A stretch of DNA of 64,000 nt from Natrinema salsiterrestre (GCF_029502005.1 NZ_JAMQOT010000005.1:62001-126000), one strand, 5' to 3'. Shown: positions 23,797 to 33,000, numbered from the stretch's first letter. Program-made: numbers and translations. The notes: generated by a model not told the origin, from the letters alone.

Positions 23797-26061
23797 TTAC
23801 GCGAGCGTCTCGCCGAGCGCCTCGAGTGCGGCCTTGCGGACCGCGTCGCGTTCGCCGGGCAGGAATTCGACGTGGCCGTCCCGTCCGCCGACGACGCTGA
23901 CGCCGCCGTTCGGTACCGCTTCGGCGATCGCGTCGCCGAGATCGCGCACGTTCACGGGTTCGGTCGCGCGGACGTGGAGTTCGTCGTCGCCGACGCCGAG
24001 CGTGACGACCGGCGGGTCGGCCCGGTCGCGCTCGCTCCGGTGGAGCGCGTCGAGCAGCAGGATCGTCGTCGGGAAGTTGTACCGGTGGGTGAAGGCGTCC
24101 GTATCGAGCACGGAGACGGTGACCCCGTCGACGCCCTGTACCGTGAGGTTCTCGCGCGCCGTCTCGAGTTCGGTCTCGAGCTTGTCGCGGAACTGCTCGG
24201 AGACGTGGGCGGCCAGGTCGCCGTTTCGGGGCCGATCGGACGCCTCGCCGTCGCCGAACAGCAGGTCGATGATGAGTTCGCGTTTGTCCTTGTAGGACTG
24301 GTAGTAGGCCTCGAGCGCGACGGCCTCGCGGCGCTCGGAGATGCCGGTCTCGTCGTAGCCGGCCTCGGTCGCGAGCTCGAGGTAGTCCTCGGGGGCGTCC
24401 TCCCAGTAGCTGACGGCGGGGAGGTGCTCGAGGTCGCTTCGGACGTCGTCGTTGACGTGGGCGGCGACGTTGGACGCCAGCGCGGTCGCGGTGACGTCCG
24501 AGACGTCGACACCGGCGAGCGAGGGCGCGACGGCGACGTCGACGGCGTCGCCGACCTCGTCGTCGGCCCGGCTGTCGTCGATGACGAGCGAATCGGCGTC
24601 GTACAGCGAGAGGAACTCGTAGCCGTCGGTGGACTCGATCGTCGAGCCGGCGTCGACGAGGACGACGAGCGGTACCTGTTCGCCGTGGCGGTCGCGGGCC
24701 TCGAGCATTGACGTGACGTCGTTCGTCGCGGCGTCCATGTCGTAGACGCGACCGTCGAGCGGCCGGCGCTCGAAGTAGTGATACTCCGCGTCCTCGCGGG
24801 TGTGTTTCTCGCGGATCAGCGGGAGCACGGCGCGTTCGATGGCGGCGCCGGCGACGTAGCCGTCGGCGGTCGCGCCGTGACGGACGACGATCGGGCGCGC
24901 CTCCATGACGGCGCGACGGATCGCGGTCGCGGCGTCGCCGATGTTCTCCTCGACGGCTGCGACCGCGTCGTGGTCGGCCAGTGGCGCGACCTCGGCCGGA
25001 CGCGCCTCGCGTTCGATCGCGCTCTCGAGGCGGTCGACGATCGTCTCGCCCTCCTCGCCCTCGAGGATGTCGAGGGACTCGGTCTCGACTTGCAGGTCGC
25101 CGTGATGGCGTTCGACCTCGCCTTCGAGGCGGACGACGTCGTCGAGTTCGACGTCGGGGTAGGCGCGGACGCCGGCTTCCTCGAACGCCGCGCACTCGAC
25201 GGTGCCGGTCTCGTCGCGCAGTTCGAAGACCGTGGGGCCGCTGGTCTGGCGGACGCCGGTGATCTCGCCCTCGAGGCGGACGACGCTGCCGACCTGGTTC
25301 TCGATGGCCTCGACGGTTGTTCGCTTGAGTCCGGGTTCGGACGCGGCCTCGTGGTCGGCGTCGGTGGCTTCGTCGGTCGCCGGCGTCGATGCGGCCGCGG
25401 ATTCGGTCGCGACGGAGCCGCTACTCGCGACGGCGCCGGCCGTTTCTGCGGCCGCTGGCTGACCGCCCTCGGCGGAGTCGGTCTCCGATTCGGAGTCCGT
25501 CTCCTCGGCGGCCGCCTGTAGCTCGCCGGCTTTCGCCGCTCGGTCGTCGGTGAGGTCTTCGGTTGCGGCGGCCGATTCGTCGGACGACTCGTCAGCCGTT
25601 TCGGTGGCCGTCTCGCTGGTGGACTCCTCAGCCGATTCAGTGGTCGGTTCGGAAGACGACTCGTCGGTGTCGTCTTCGAGCTCCTCGGGCCGATACTCGT
25701 CGTCGGCCGTCTCGATCAGGTGCCCGCGGAACTCGCGTTCGCGCTGGCGGATCGACCAGCCGAGGTCGACGTTTCCGTTGTCTCGAACGTCGAGCACCTG
25801 GACGAAGACGTCGTCCCCCGGTTCCCAGTCGAGACTTTCGAGCCGCTGGTCGAGTTCGCTTCTGTGCAACAGGCCGGTGACGTGATCTCCGATGTCGACG
25901 AAGACACCGAAGTCGGCGTAGCCGTCGACGGTCCCCCGGTAGTAGCGACCGGGTGTGAGCTGCGAGGCGGTCGTGCCGCGAAATTCGAAGACAGCATCCT
26001 CCTCGTGACTCTCACAGATCTCGCCGTCAACGGGTGTGCCGCAGATGATACAGTTACCCAT
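23797..26061 (-). CDS. DHH/RecJ-like protein with S1 and OB domains; DHH motif degenerate
   Basis: A 754-residue protein. In order: a half zinc knuckle (C4, C7, C16, H19), an S1 RNA-binding domain (about 36-108, RGTVDGYADFGVFVDIGDHVTGLLH), a long Ser/Thr/Glu/Asp-rich linker (about 120-245), an OB fold (GEITGVRQTSGPTVFELRDE), and a DHH-phosphoesterase-like domain with the DHHA1-type end (NGGVSVVGGRDGHVEF). Motif I is RHGATADG rather than HxDxDG, and the DHH motif position reads IDDSRADDE, so the metal-binding histidines are gone. The family includes archaeal RecJ/GAN nucleases and the inactive Cdc45 relatives; by sequence this one looks non-catalytic or altered. Confidence 0.85.
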   Translation of the reverse strand: MGNCIICGTPVDGEICESHEEDAVFEFRGTTASQLTPGRYYRGTVDGYADFGVFVDIGDHVTGLLHRSELDQRLESLDWEPGDDVFVQVLDVRDNGNVDLGWSIRQREREFRGHLIETADDEYRPEELEDDTDESSSEPTTESAEESTSETATETADESSDESAAATEDLTDDRAAKAGELQAAAEETDSESETDSAEGGQPAAAETAGAVASSGSVATESAAASTPATDEATDADHEAASEPGLKRTTVEAIENQVGSVVRLEGEITGVRQTSGPTVFELRDETGTVECAAFEEAGVRAYPDVELDDVVRLEGEVERHHGDLQVETESLDILEGEEGETIVDRLESAIEREARPAEVAPLADHDAVAAVEENIGDAATAIRRAVMEARPIVVRHGATADGYVAGAAIERAVLPLIREKHTREDAEYHYFERRPLDGRVYDMDAATNDVTSMLEARDRHGEQVPLVVLVDAGSTIESTDGYEFLSLYDADSLVIDDSRADDEVGDAVDVAVAPSLAGVDVSDVTATALASNVAAHVNDDVRSDLEHLPAVSYWEDAPEDYLELATEAGYDETGISERREAVALEAYYQSYKDKRELIIDLLFGDGEASDRPRNGDLAAHVSEQFRDKLETELETARENLTVQGVDGVTVSVLDTDAFTHRYNFPTTILLLDALHRSERDRADPPVVTLGVGDDELHVRATEPVNVRDLGDAIAEAVPNGGVSVVGGRDGHVEFLPGERDAVRKAALEALGETLA

Positions 26062-26151
26062 CTACTCGAACCAAGCGGTTTCGCCCTAAAACGGTTGTCG
26101 AAATGCGTTCGCGAAGCGAGTCGCGGTCACAACTGCGGAACAGCGCCGCCG

Positions 26152-26415
26152 TCACTCGAAAACGGGCGAATCCTCCTCGAGCGACTCGATCTGGTCGACG
26201 AGATCCCGAACGTCGTCCGGGAACAGCGAGACCTGGATTTCGTTGTCGTCCTCGTCCTCGAAGACGAGCTTGACTCGCTTGTCGCCGAACTCCCTGGCCT
26301 CGGCGGCGTCGACGTCGAACAGCTTGACCGTCGCCGCCTTGTTGTTCGGACCGACGTTCTTGATCGCGCCGTCGTTCAGCTCTACCATGAACTCCTCGAG
26401 CGTGAGTGCGAGCAT
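26152..26415 (-). CDS. Conserved haloarchaeal protein, unknown function
   Basis: An 87-residue acidic protein starting MLALTLEEFMVELND at the ATG at 26415 (the longer frame to 26604 is not protein-like). It has a compact pattern of strands (KAATVKLFDV, KRVKLVFEDEDDNEIQVSLF) and a C-terminal helix (VRDLVDQIESLEE). It lies 90 bp upstream of the RecJ-like gene on the same strand and could be co-transcribed. I do not recognise the family. Confidence 0.75.
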   Translation of the reverse strand: MLALTLEEFMVELNDGAIKNVGPNNKAATVKLFDVDAAEAREFGDKRVKLVFEDEDDNEIQVSLFPDDVRDLVDQIESLEEDSPVFE

Positions 26416-26824
26416 AGTCGCCGTACGGCCCCCGGGTAAAAAACGGCACGGCATCGCCGTCCGGACGGTGTGTGCCAACGTGAACGACGCGGGCGTTCGG
26501 ACGGCTGCTGCCGAGGGGATGGGAGGGGGTCGTCCTGGAAATCGCAGCGGCGTCGCCGACGGCACTCGACCGGCGGTCGAACGGGGTGCGATCCCAGACC
26601 GCATGCGTGGTGTGTCAGTTCGCGTGCGGCTTTCTATCGTACTGAGAACGAACGTATAAACATTGGTGATAGTACATGTCCTCCGCGGCGTCTCAACCGC
26701 GTATTTATGACTTTTATAATGGAGGGACGGAGCGACGTTCCGTCCGGCACCAGTCAGTCATCGGTGCGAACCGGACTGACGCTACCCACTTTTATGGTGA
26801 TCTCGTCCGAACGACGTAGGTGCT
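26416..26824. other. 409-bp divergent promoter region
   Basis: This separates the minus-strand gene starting at 26415 from the plus-strand UPF0173 gene at 26825. It contains three TATA-like sites: GTATAAAC near 26655, TTTTATAATGG near 26712-26722, and TTTTATGG at 26790-26797. No protein-like frame is visible. The two upstream elements are unused by any gene I can see and could drive a non-coding or longer leader transcript. Confidence 0.45.
26790..26797 (+). promoter_or_regulatory. TATA element of the UPF0173 gene
   Basis: TTTTATGG centred near 26793 places transcription start at about 26818-26820, five to seven nt before the ATG at 26825. This is the nearly leaderless arrangement usual in haloarchaea. 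Confidence 0.5.
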
Positions 26825-27553
26825 ATGGAACTCACCTGGCACGGCCACTCGACGTGGCACGTCACCGTTGGAGAAACGGAACTGTTGATCGATCCGTTCT
26901 TCGACAACCCGAAGACCGATCTCGAGCCGGCAGACGTCGACACGCCGGATTACGTCCTGTTGACGCACGGCCACGCCGATCATATCGCTCACGCGGGCGC
27001 GTTCTCGGACGCGACGCTGGTCGCCACGCCGGAGTTGACGTCCTACTGTCAGGCGGAGTTCGGCTTCGAGGACGCCGTCGGCGGCATGGGGATGAACCTC
27101 GGCGGCACGGTCGAGTGCGGCGACGCCTACGTCACGATGCACCGCGCCGACCACACGAACGGGATCATGACCGAGAACGACTCGAGCGGCGGGATGCCGG
27201 GCGGCTTCATCGTGTCGGATACGAAGCCGACGCAGGTCGGCGACGAGGAGTCGACCACGTTCTACGACGCCGGCGACACCGGCCTCATGACGGAGATGCG
27301 CGACGTCATCGGCCCCTATCTCGAGCCCGACGCGGCCGCGGTCCCGATCGGGGACCACTTCACCATGGGGCCGATGCAGGCCGCCATCGCCGTCGACTGG
27401 CTGGACGTCGACCACGCGTTCCCCCAGCACTACGATACCTTCCCGCCGATCGAACAGGACCCCGACGACTTCGCCAGCGAAGTCCGAGGCGTCGGCAGCG
27501 ACGCCGAGGTACACGCGCTCGAGGCCGACGAGCCGTTCGAACTCGAGTCCTGA
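26825..27553 (+). CDS. Metal-dependent hydrolase, UPF0173 (MBL fold)
   Basis: A 242-residue protein starting [13 protein letters not shown]. It has the UPF0173 signature pair WHGHS at the N-terminus and [10 protein letters not shown] (HxHxDH) near residue 46, then [26 protein letters not shown] and [11 protein letters not shown], together forming the binuclear metal site and active-site loop of this small MBL family. The substrate is not established. Length and motif order are normal for UPF0173. Confidence 0.93.
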   Translation: MELTWHGHSTWHVTVGETELLIDPFFDNPKTDLEPADVDTPDYVLLTHGHADHIAHAGAFSDATLVATPELTSYCQAEFGFEDAVGGMGMNLGGTVECGDAYVTMHRADHTNGIMTENDSSGGMPGGFIVSDTKPTQVGDEESTTFYDAGDTGLMTEMRDVIGPYLEPDAAAVPIGDHFTMGPMQAAIAVDWLDVDHAFPQHYDTFPPIEQDPDDFASEVRGVGSDAEVHALEADEPFELES

Positions 27554-27588
27554 GCCGACGGGAACTCGAGCGGCTGACGATCGCTTCG

Positions 27589-28188
27589 TTATTCTTCGCT
27601 CGTCGCACTGTACTGGCGCTCGTCGGCCGCCGTTCGAGTCCCGATCCGGTATCGCGTCTCGATCGGGTACCGCTCGCGTCGAGCGAGCACCAGATGGAGG
27701 CCGACGGCGACGGCGAGCAGTCCGAAGTTCCAGAGTGGCGAGTCGTAGTAGACGACGTCGACGATGATCGGCTCCGAGTAGATCGGCCAGAACGGCTTGA
27801 TCGGCGGGGCGATGTCCGGCGCAGAAAGGATATCGGCGAACAGATGGCTGACGCCGCCGAGGAGTAGCCCGCCCGTCGCGAAGACGAAGACCGTCTCGGC
27901 TGAGATTTCCGTGCTTCGGATCCACCGGTGATCGTTGAGCCATGCGGTGAGCCACTTCGCGGCGACGACGCCGACGAGGATGCTCACCAGGAAGACGAAC
28001 AGCAGCGAGTGTGTCACACCGTGATGAGTGATAGGGAGGTACTGCTGGAGAACGAGATCGACGTCAGGTAGCATCGCCGTCCCCAGCGTGAAGGCGACGA
28101 ACGCGAGCGCTACTCGTCGACCCCAGATCAGCCACGCCGGCGCGGCGAACAACAGCGCCATCCCGAGGTGCCCGGTGACGTCGACCAT
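27589..28188 (-). CDS. Membrane-bound metal-dependent hydrolase, DUF457/YdjM type
   Basis: A 199-residue protein with about five membrane helices. It has the family pattern HLGMALLFAAP at the start, then LPDVDL (acidic metal ligands), THHGVTHSLLF and GGVSHLFADIL with histidines spaced as in YdjM/DUF457 proteins. A shorter relative is at 60170-60655. The biochemical activity of the family is uncertain. A short gene encoding a basic 64-residue protein ends 12 bp upstream on the same strand. Confidence 0.85.
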   Translation of the reverse strand: MVDVTGHLGMALLFAAPAWLIWGRRVALAFVAFTLGTAMLPDVDLVLQQYLPITHHGVTHSLLFVFLVSILVGVVAAKWLTAWLNDHRWIRSTEISAETVFVFATGGLLLGGVSHLFADILSAPDIAPPIKPFWPIYSEPIIVDVVYYDSPLWNFGLLAVAVGLHLVLARRERYPIETRYRIGTRTAADERQYSATSEE

Positions 28189-28200
28189 CGTTCACTCGAG

Positions 28201-28395
28201 TCAGCGGAACCGCCGGATCAGCCGGAGTAACAGCGAGACGGCCGTCCCGATACCGGGAATCCGGGACGAAAGCGCCGCCGCACCGAGGAGCAGGAGGCCG
28301 CTCTTCGGATGGCCGCGCCGGAACTCCATCACGCTGTCTACTACCGTCGAGAGCATGCTGATCTTGTTCACCGATCGCCTGTTGAGGGTCGCCAT
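28201..28395 (-). CDS. Small basic membrane-associated protein
   Basis: A 64-residue protein starting MATLNRRSVNKISML. It has a hydrophobic segment around SGLLLLGAAALSSR and a second, amphipathic one (GTAVSLLLRLIRRFR). It is unusually basic for a halophile (at least eleven arginine or lysine residues). It lies 12 bp upstream of the DUF457 gene and is probably co-transcribed. The function is unknown. Confidence 0.6.
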   Translation of the reverse strand: MATLNRRSVNKISMLSTVVDSVMEFRRGHPKSGLLLLGAAALSSRIPGIGTAVSLLLRLIRRFR

Positions 28396-28609
28396 GGTTC
28401 GTTCGCTAAGGTACCGGCGCGGGTACTAAATGATATTTCGCTGCAGGCGCAGGGTGTCGACGCCGCCACGTCCCGACCCCGTTCGGTCGGCTCGGAAAGT
28501 CGATTTCGCCGCTCCAGTCGTGAGATATCCGTCGCAGTGTCTCCCTCGAGCGGACGGCGATCGTTCGACCGTCGAAACGCTTTTGCAGTGATCTTTCGTT
28601 CGCCGTCGT

Positions 28610-29155
28610 ATGCTAGATCTGCCGCTACAGACGGGTATGGGGGGAGCCGTCCTCGGTATCGCCTTCGTGATGTTCGTCATTCTGGTCGTGGCCCTTTTCA
28701 GCGCGATCGAAATCGTCGAGCCGGACGAGCGGAAGGCGCTGTTCGTCTTCGGGGAATTCAGGGACGTGATCGAGCCGGGGCTCAACGTGGTACCGCCGTT
28801 CGTCTCCCGGACGAAACCGATTCCGACGTCGCTCCAGACGGTCGAGGTCGTGCTCGAGGACGTCGAGACTGCCGACGGATCGACCTGTTCGGTACTGATC
28901 CGGGTGGACGTTCGCGTCGTCGATGCCAGCGCGGCGTTCACCGAAGTGGACAACTACCGATCCGCGTTCACCGACGTGGCCCTGTCGACGACCCGCAGTG
29001 CGGTGCAGTCACACGAGATAGCGGCGCTGCGAGACCCCGGCCAGCTAGAGCGGCAGATTCAGGACGATCTCTCCGCTGCCGTCGACGAGTGGGGCCTGGT
29101 CGTGCCGGCAGTCGAACTGGAGCTCGCGTCGCGAGCGCCGGAGGCGCGCCCGTGA
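28610..29155 (+). CDS. Short SPFH/band-7 domain membrane protein
   Basis: A 181-residue protein with one N-terminal membrane helix (about 12-35) followed by an SPFH domain: IVEPDERKALFVFGEFRDVIEPGLNVVPP is the classic opening, and LRDPGQLERQIQDDLSAAVDEWGLVV is the closing helix. SPFH proteins form membrane-associated oligomers that recruit partners. The protein ends soon after the SPFH core, so it lacks the coiled coil of flotillins and stomatins (commonly 250-400 residues). No frameshift is evident; it appears to be a genuine minimal form. Confidence 0.82.
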   Translation: MLDLPLQTGMGGAVLGIAFVMFVILVVALFSAIEIVEPDERKALFVFGEFRDVIEPGLNVVPPFVSRTKPIPTSLQTVEVVLEDVETADGSTCSVLIRVDVRVVDASAAFTEVDNYRSAFTDVALSTTRSAVQSHEIAALRDPGQLERQIQDDLSAAVDEWGLVVPAVELELASRAPEARP

Positions 29156-29283
29156 GCGGAGTCGACGGAGCCCGTCCTGACGAACCGGGGCGAATCGAGC
29201 CGACGTGGTCGCGTCCCTCACTCTCCGCCCATCACACCGACGGGACAACGTTTACACCGTCGCTCGTGGACGTTTCGACTGCC

Positions 29284-29679
29284 ATGGCGAAGCGAGTTAC
29301 CACCGTCTCCGACGAGGGGTACAGCGCGACGAACGAGATTCGCGACTTCGAGACGACGATCGACGCCAACGGCGAGGACGCTCCCGACACGCTCGAGACG
29401 CTGCTGGCGGCTTACGGCTCCTGTTACGTGCCGGCGGTGCGCGTCGGCGGCCAGCAGCGCGGGGCCGACGATCTCGGGCGGATCGAGATCGACGTCGACG
29501 GGGAACTCAACGACGACGACAAACTCGAGTCCGTCGCCTTCGACATCCGCGTGGAAGCCGACGTGGACGACGACACCGGCGAGGAAATACTCGAGCGCGC
29601 GTTCGAACTCTGCAAGGTGCACGACGCCCTGAAGGATAGTCTTCACGCGGACACGAGCTTCGAAGGCAACGCGTTCTGA
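29284..29679 (+). CDS. OsmC/Ohr-family thiol peroxidase-like protein
   Basis: A 131-residue protein starting MAKRVTTVSDEG at the ATG at 29284; the frame extends far upstream but is arginine-rich there. It has the OsmC fold pattern with the two redox cysteines, C47 in AYGSCYVP and C110 in ELCKVHD. Family members reduce organic hydroperoxides, but the YeiN/OsmC-like subgroups vary. The gene follows the SPFH gene by 128 bp and has a TTTACA promoter-like element about 40 nt upstream. Confidence 0.9.
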   Translation: MAKRVTTVSDEGYSATNEIRDFETTIDANGEDAPDTLETLLAAYGSCYVPAVRVGGQQRGADDLGRIEIDVDGELNDDDKLESVAFDIRVEADVDDDTGEEILERAFELCKVHDALKDSLHADTSFEGNAF

Positions 29680-29881
29680 GGACGGGGGCACTCCCCTCGA
29701 GCCGGGATCTCCGTGACAGGGCGAGCAGGGTCGGCCCGTCGTTTGCGGCCGCGAATCCGTCGCCGTTTGCTCTCCGAGTGACGGCAACCACGTGATCCCT
29801 ACGTGTTAGAAAATTCAACTTTCAGTCCCTCAAACGAGCCAAAACGACCAAATCAGTCCAGCGCATGGGAGTGGAACACGA

Positions 29882-30931
29882 ATGCGACGACCCCTCCTGG
29901 TCGTGGCGGTCGCGGGGCTACTCGTCCTCTCGGGATGTAGCGGCGTGATCGACGACGTGGACAGCGACGACGAGTCCGTCACGCCCGACGTCAGCGGCGA
30001 ACTCGAGATCCACCACATCGACGCCGGGCAGGCCGATTCGACGCTCGTCGTCACGCCGGCGGGGGAAACGATCCTGATCGATACGGGCGATTATCGCGAC
30101 GACGGAGAGACCGTCATCGAGTATCTCAGAGCCCACGATATCGACCGCATCGATCATCTGGTCGCGACCCACGGCCACGCCGACCACATCGGCGGCCATC
30201 CCGAGATCATCGAGTACCTCGAGGAAGCGGGCGACGGCGTCGGTGCGGCCTACGACTCCGGCGTCCCCCACACGACGGCGACCTACGACAACTATCTCGA
30301 CGCCATCGAGGAGTACGACGTCCGGCTCTTCGAAGTCGCGGCGGGCGATACCCTGCCGCTCGAGGACGACGACCTCGAGGCGACGGTCCTGAACCCGCCA
30401 GCGGAGGAGAACGGAGACGACGTCGACGCCAACGGCGTCGTTCTGACCCTCGCGTTCGGCGAATTCTCGTATCTGACGACCGGCGATATCGAGGCGGGAA
30501 CCGAGCAGCGGCTCGCGGACGAGTACGGCGACGATCTCGCGGTCGACGCCTATCAGGCGGGCCACCACGGCTCGTCGACCTCCTCGAGCGAGCCGTTCCT
30601 CGAACGGGTCGATCCCGACGCGGCGATCGTCTCGAGCGCGCTCGACTCCCGATACGGACACCCCCACGATGAGGTGCTCGAGGCCTTCGCCGATCGCGGG
30701 ATCGAGACCTACTGGACCGGTGTCCACGGCGACATCGTCCTGACGACGGACGGGACCGACTGGTCGGTCGAAACGGAACGCGACGGCCCGACCGACCCGG
30801 ACGAACTGCTCGAGCGGAAGCAGGAGGCGCAGTCCGCACTCGGGGTTCCGCCGGCCGACGGAACGCGGCCGCTGATCGACGGCGACCGACCATCGATTGA
30901 TGGCGCTGCCCCGCGTACCGCACCCCGATGA
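29882..30931 (+). CDS. Secreted MBL-fold lipoprotein, ComEC C-terminal-like
   Basis: A 349-residue protein with a signal peptide and lipobox LLVLSGC (C19), followed by an acidic linker. An MBL domain of the ComEC/Rec2 type starts at residue 40 (IHHIDAGQADSTLV), with H97, H99, D101 and H102 in [11 protein letters not shown], then TTGDIEAGTEQRL, YQAGHHGSSTSSSE and SRYGHPHDEVLEAF. Such extracellular domains are suspected nucleases or phosphodiesterases. The C-terminal 40 residues are a proline- and arginine-rich tail. A DUF3006 gene follows 3 bp later, a pairing known also in bacteria. Confidence 0.92.
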   Translation: MRRPLLVVAVAGLLVLSGCSGVIDDVDSDDESVTPDVSGELEIHHIDAGQADSTLVVTPAGETILIDTGDYRDDGETVIEYLRAHDIDRIDHLVATHGHADHIGGHPEIIEYLEEAGDGVGAAYDSGVPHTTATYDNYLDAIEEYDVRLFEVAAGDTLPLEDDDLEATVLNPPAEENGDDVDANGVVLTLAFGEFSYLTTGDIEAGTEQRLADEYGDDLAVDAYQAGHHGSSTSSSEPFLERVDPDAAIVSSALDSRYGHPHDEVLEAFADRGIETYWTGVHGDIVLTTDGTDWSVETERDGPTDPDELLERKQEAQSALGVPPADGTRPLIDGDRPSIDGAAPRTAPR

Positions 30932-30934
30932 CCG

Positions 30935-31222
30935 ATGAGTGAGACGCACACCGCAGTCCTCGACCGCATCGTCGACGGGGAGAACGCGGTCCTCCTGCTC
31001 GAGGCGGACGGCGAGGTAGTCGACGAGCGCATCGTCGACGTCGAAACGCTACCCGAAGACGGGCGACACGAGGGCGCCGTCTTCGAGGTGATCGTCGAGG
31101 AGGGCGCGCTGCTCGAGGCCAGCTACCGCGGGGCCGCTGAACGGGAGCGACGGGAATCGGCACAGGAGCGGTTCGACCGGCTCTCGGAGCGGTTGCCGAG
31201 CGACGAGCGGGACGAAAGGTAG
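30935..31222 (+). CDS. DUF3006 domain protein
   Basis: A 95-residue protein with the DUF3006 core AVLDRIVDGENAVLLLE, then VDVETLPEDGRHEGAVFEVIVEEG, a small beta-barrel-like domain, ending in a charged helix. It starts 3 bp after the MBL lipoprotein stop and so is in its operon. DUF3006 proteins recur beside ComEC-like MBL hydrolases, suggesting an accessory role, but no activity is known. Confidence 0.88.
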   Translation: MSETHTAVLDRIVDGENAVLLLEADGEVVDERIVDVETLPEDGRHEGAVFEVIVEEGALLEASYRGAAERERRESAQERFDRLSERLPSDERDER

Positions 31223-31293
31223 GGACGACGGGCGGCGAACCTGCCGGCTCCCGGATGGGCACCTTCAAGACGGTCCTCGAGACAGAAACGGCC

Positions 31294-31794
31294 ATGCTAC
31301 GATCGTTCGACGGAACGGAACCGCAGGTCGCCGAGTCGGCGTACGTCGACGACGCCGCGGTCGTGATCGGCGACGTCGTCATCGAAGAGGATGCGAGCGT
31401 CTGGCCGAACACCACGATACGCGGCGATCACGGGACGATCGTCATCGGCGAGGGGGCGAACGTTCAGGACAACGCCGTCCTCCACGAGACGGCCGAACTC
31501 GAGCCCTACTCGACGGTCGGCCACAGCGCCATCGTCCACGACGCGACCGTCGGCGAGCGCGCGTTAATCGGGATGAATGCGGTGGTCCTCGACGGCTCCT
31601 ACGTCGGCGAAGGTGCGGTCGTCGCCGCCGGCAGCGTCGTCACGGAGGACACGGAGATTCCCGAGGCCACGCTCGTCGCCGGTGCGCCCGCCGAACCGAA
31701 AACAGAGATCGACGATCCCGCCCTCGAGGCGACGGCTGATCGGTACGTCGAACTCTCGAAAACGCACGCGGAAACGTCCGAACGACTCGACTGA
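31294..31794 (+). CDS. Gamma-carbonic anhydrase-like hexapeptide-repeat protein
   Basis: A 166-residue protein starting MLRSFDGTEPQV at the ATG at 31294. It is a left-handed beta-helix of hexapeptide repeats (VVIGDVVIEEDASVWPNTTIRGD) with three histidines, H64, H77 and H82, at the spacing of the gamma-carbonic anhydrase zinc site (NAVLHE, then VGHSAIVH). It ends with a helical cap (YVELSKTHAET). Members form trimers; some hydrate CO2 and others are inactive. The acidic loop of Methanosarcina Cam is absent, as in the CamH subgroup. Confidence 0.92.
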   Translation: MLRSFDGTEPQVAESAYVDDAAVVIGDVVIEEDASVWPNTTIRGDHGTIVIGEGANVQDNAVLHETAELEPYSTVGHSAIVHDATVGERALIGMNAVVLDGSYVGEGAVVAAGSVVTEDTEIPEATLVAGAPAEPKTEIDDPALEATADRYVELSKTHAETSERLD

Positions 31795-31798
31795 GGGT

Positions 31799-32845
31799 TC
31801 AGTCGGTACGCTCGCCGTCGGCGTCCGCTCCGAAGACGACCTCGCGGACGTCGTCCACTCCGGCGCGGCGGACCACGGCTCGGACCGGGTCGCGCGCACC
31901 GACGAGATTGTCCGAAGCTCCGTCGAGCACCAGAAGCCGGGCGTCTCGTCCGGGCTCGAGCAGCCCGTACTCGAGGCCGGCGATCTCGGCCCCGTTTATC
32001 GTCGCCGCCCGGAGGATCTCGGGGGCCGGCAGTTCGGAGAGCTTCGCGAGGAACTCCATCTCGCGGAACATCGACGGCGAGTTGAGGAAGACGTTGTCCG
32101 TTCCCAGCGCGAGCGTCGTCCGTTCGCTGAGTTCCTCGTACGGCGATAATCCGACGTCGGTGACGAGGTTCGAGCGCGGGCAGACGACGATCGGCACCTC
32201 CTGCTCGGCGACGCGTTCGAGGTGATGCGCTTCGGGGTGAACCATGTGGACCAGGAAATCCGGCTCGAGGTCGAGCGCGGGATCGATGTCGCTCTCGTCG
32301 ACCTCGCCGGCGTGGATGCCGAAGGGCTTGCCGGCCTCCCGCGTCGCCTCGCGCTCCCGGCCGAACTCGGAATCGTTCGCCCCGCTCGCGCCGAAGCCGT
32401 CCCCCGCGCGCATCGCATCGACGGAGCCGCGAGCGAAGGAGAGCGCGTCGATCGGGAGTCCGTCCGCGGCGGCCTCGAGCATCGACACGCCGTCGACGTC
32501 GCCCTCGCGGAAGTCCAGACACGCGGCGGTTCCGGCCCGTTGCATGAAGCGCAGTGACTGCGCCATCGCCGTCACGAGCTCGTCTCGCGAGGCGGCCCGG
32601 AGCAGCCGGTGTTTCAGGCCGTCCGGCGGCGCGACGAGTTCCTCGAGCGAGAGGCCGCCGCCGGCCTCCTTGGCGATCGAGTCGCCGATGTGAGTGTGGG
32701 CGTTGACGAACGCCGGCAGGATTATGTCGTCGCTCTCGGTCGACGTCTCTTCGATGGCCTCGATGCGGCCGTCGTCGTCGACGACCACCCGTCCCTCGAC
32801 GGGTTCGAACTCGCGGCCGCGGAGAATCGTTCCCGTTCGTTCCAT
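31799..32845 (-). CDS. Amidohydrolase-family protein (metal-dependent)
   Basis: A 348-residue protein. The HxH motif of the amidohydrolase barrel is in NAHTHIGDS near residue 50. Further ligands follow in GIHAGEVDES and MVHPEAHHLE, and the catalytic aspartate is in ALGTDNVFLNSPS. The small beta-sandwich domain is at both ends (GTILRGREFEPVEG, RDARLLVLDG). It resembles the chlorohydrolase/guanine-deaminase subgroup, so deamination of a base or similar is likely, but the substrate is not visible. It converges with the carbonic anhydrase gene, 4 bp apart. Confidence 0.9.
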   Translation of the reverse strand: MERTGTILRGREFEPVEGRVVVDDDGRIEAIEETSTESDDIILPAFVNAHTHIGDSIAKEAGGGLSLEELVAPPDGLKHRLLRAASRDELVTAMAQSLRFMQRAGTAACLDFREGDVDGVSMLEAAADGLPIDALSFARGSVDAMRAGDGFGASGANDSEFGREREATREAGKPFGIHAGEVDESDIDPALDLEPDFLVHMVHPEAHHLERVAEQEVPIVVCPRSNLVTDVGLSPYEELSERTTLALGTDNVFLNSPSMFREMEFLAKLSELPAPEILRAATINGAEIAGLEYGLLEPGRDARLLVLDGASDNLVGARDPVRAVVRRAGVDDVREVVFGADADGERTD

Positions 32846-33000
32846 ACGAATGGGTTCGCGGTCAGTGCCTTCAACCGTTCGGGGTCGGAACGGCGCGGTG
32901 TCTTCGCCGGTTCGGCGCTGGAACGGCGGCGAACTCGATTCGGGCCGTCGATCTCGAGCGCTCTACACTTCAAAAGCGACTGTAAAAGCCCTGAAATCCG

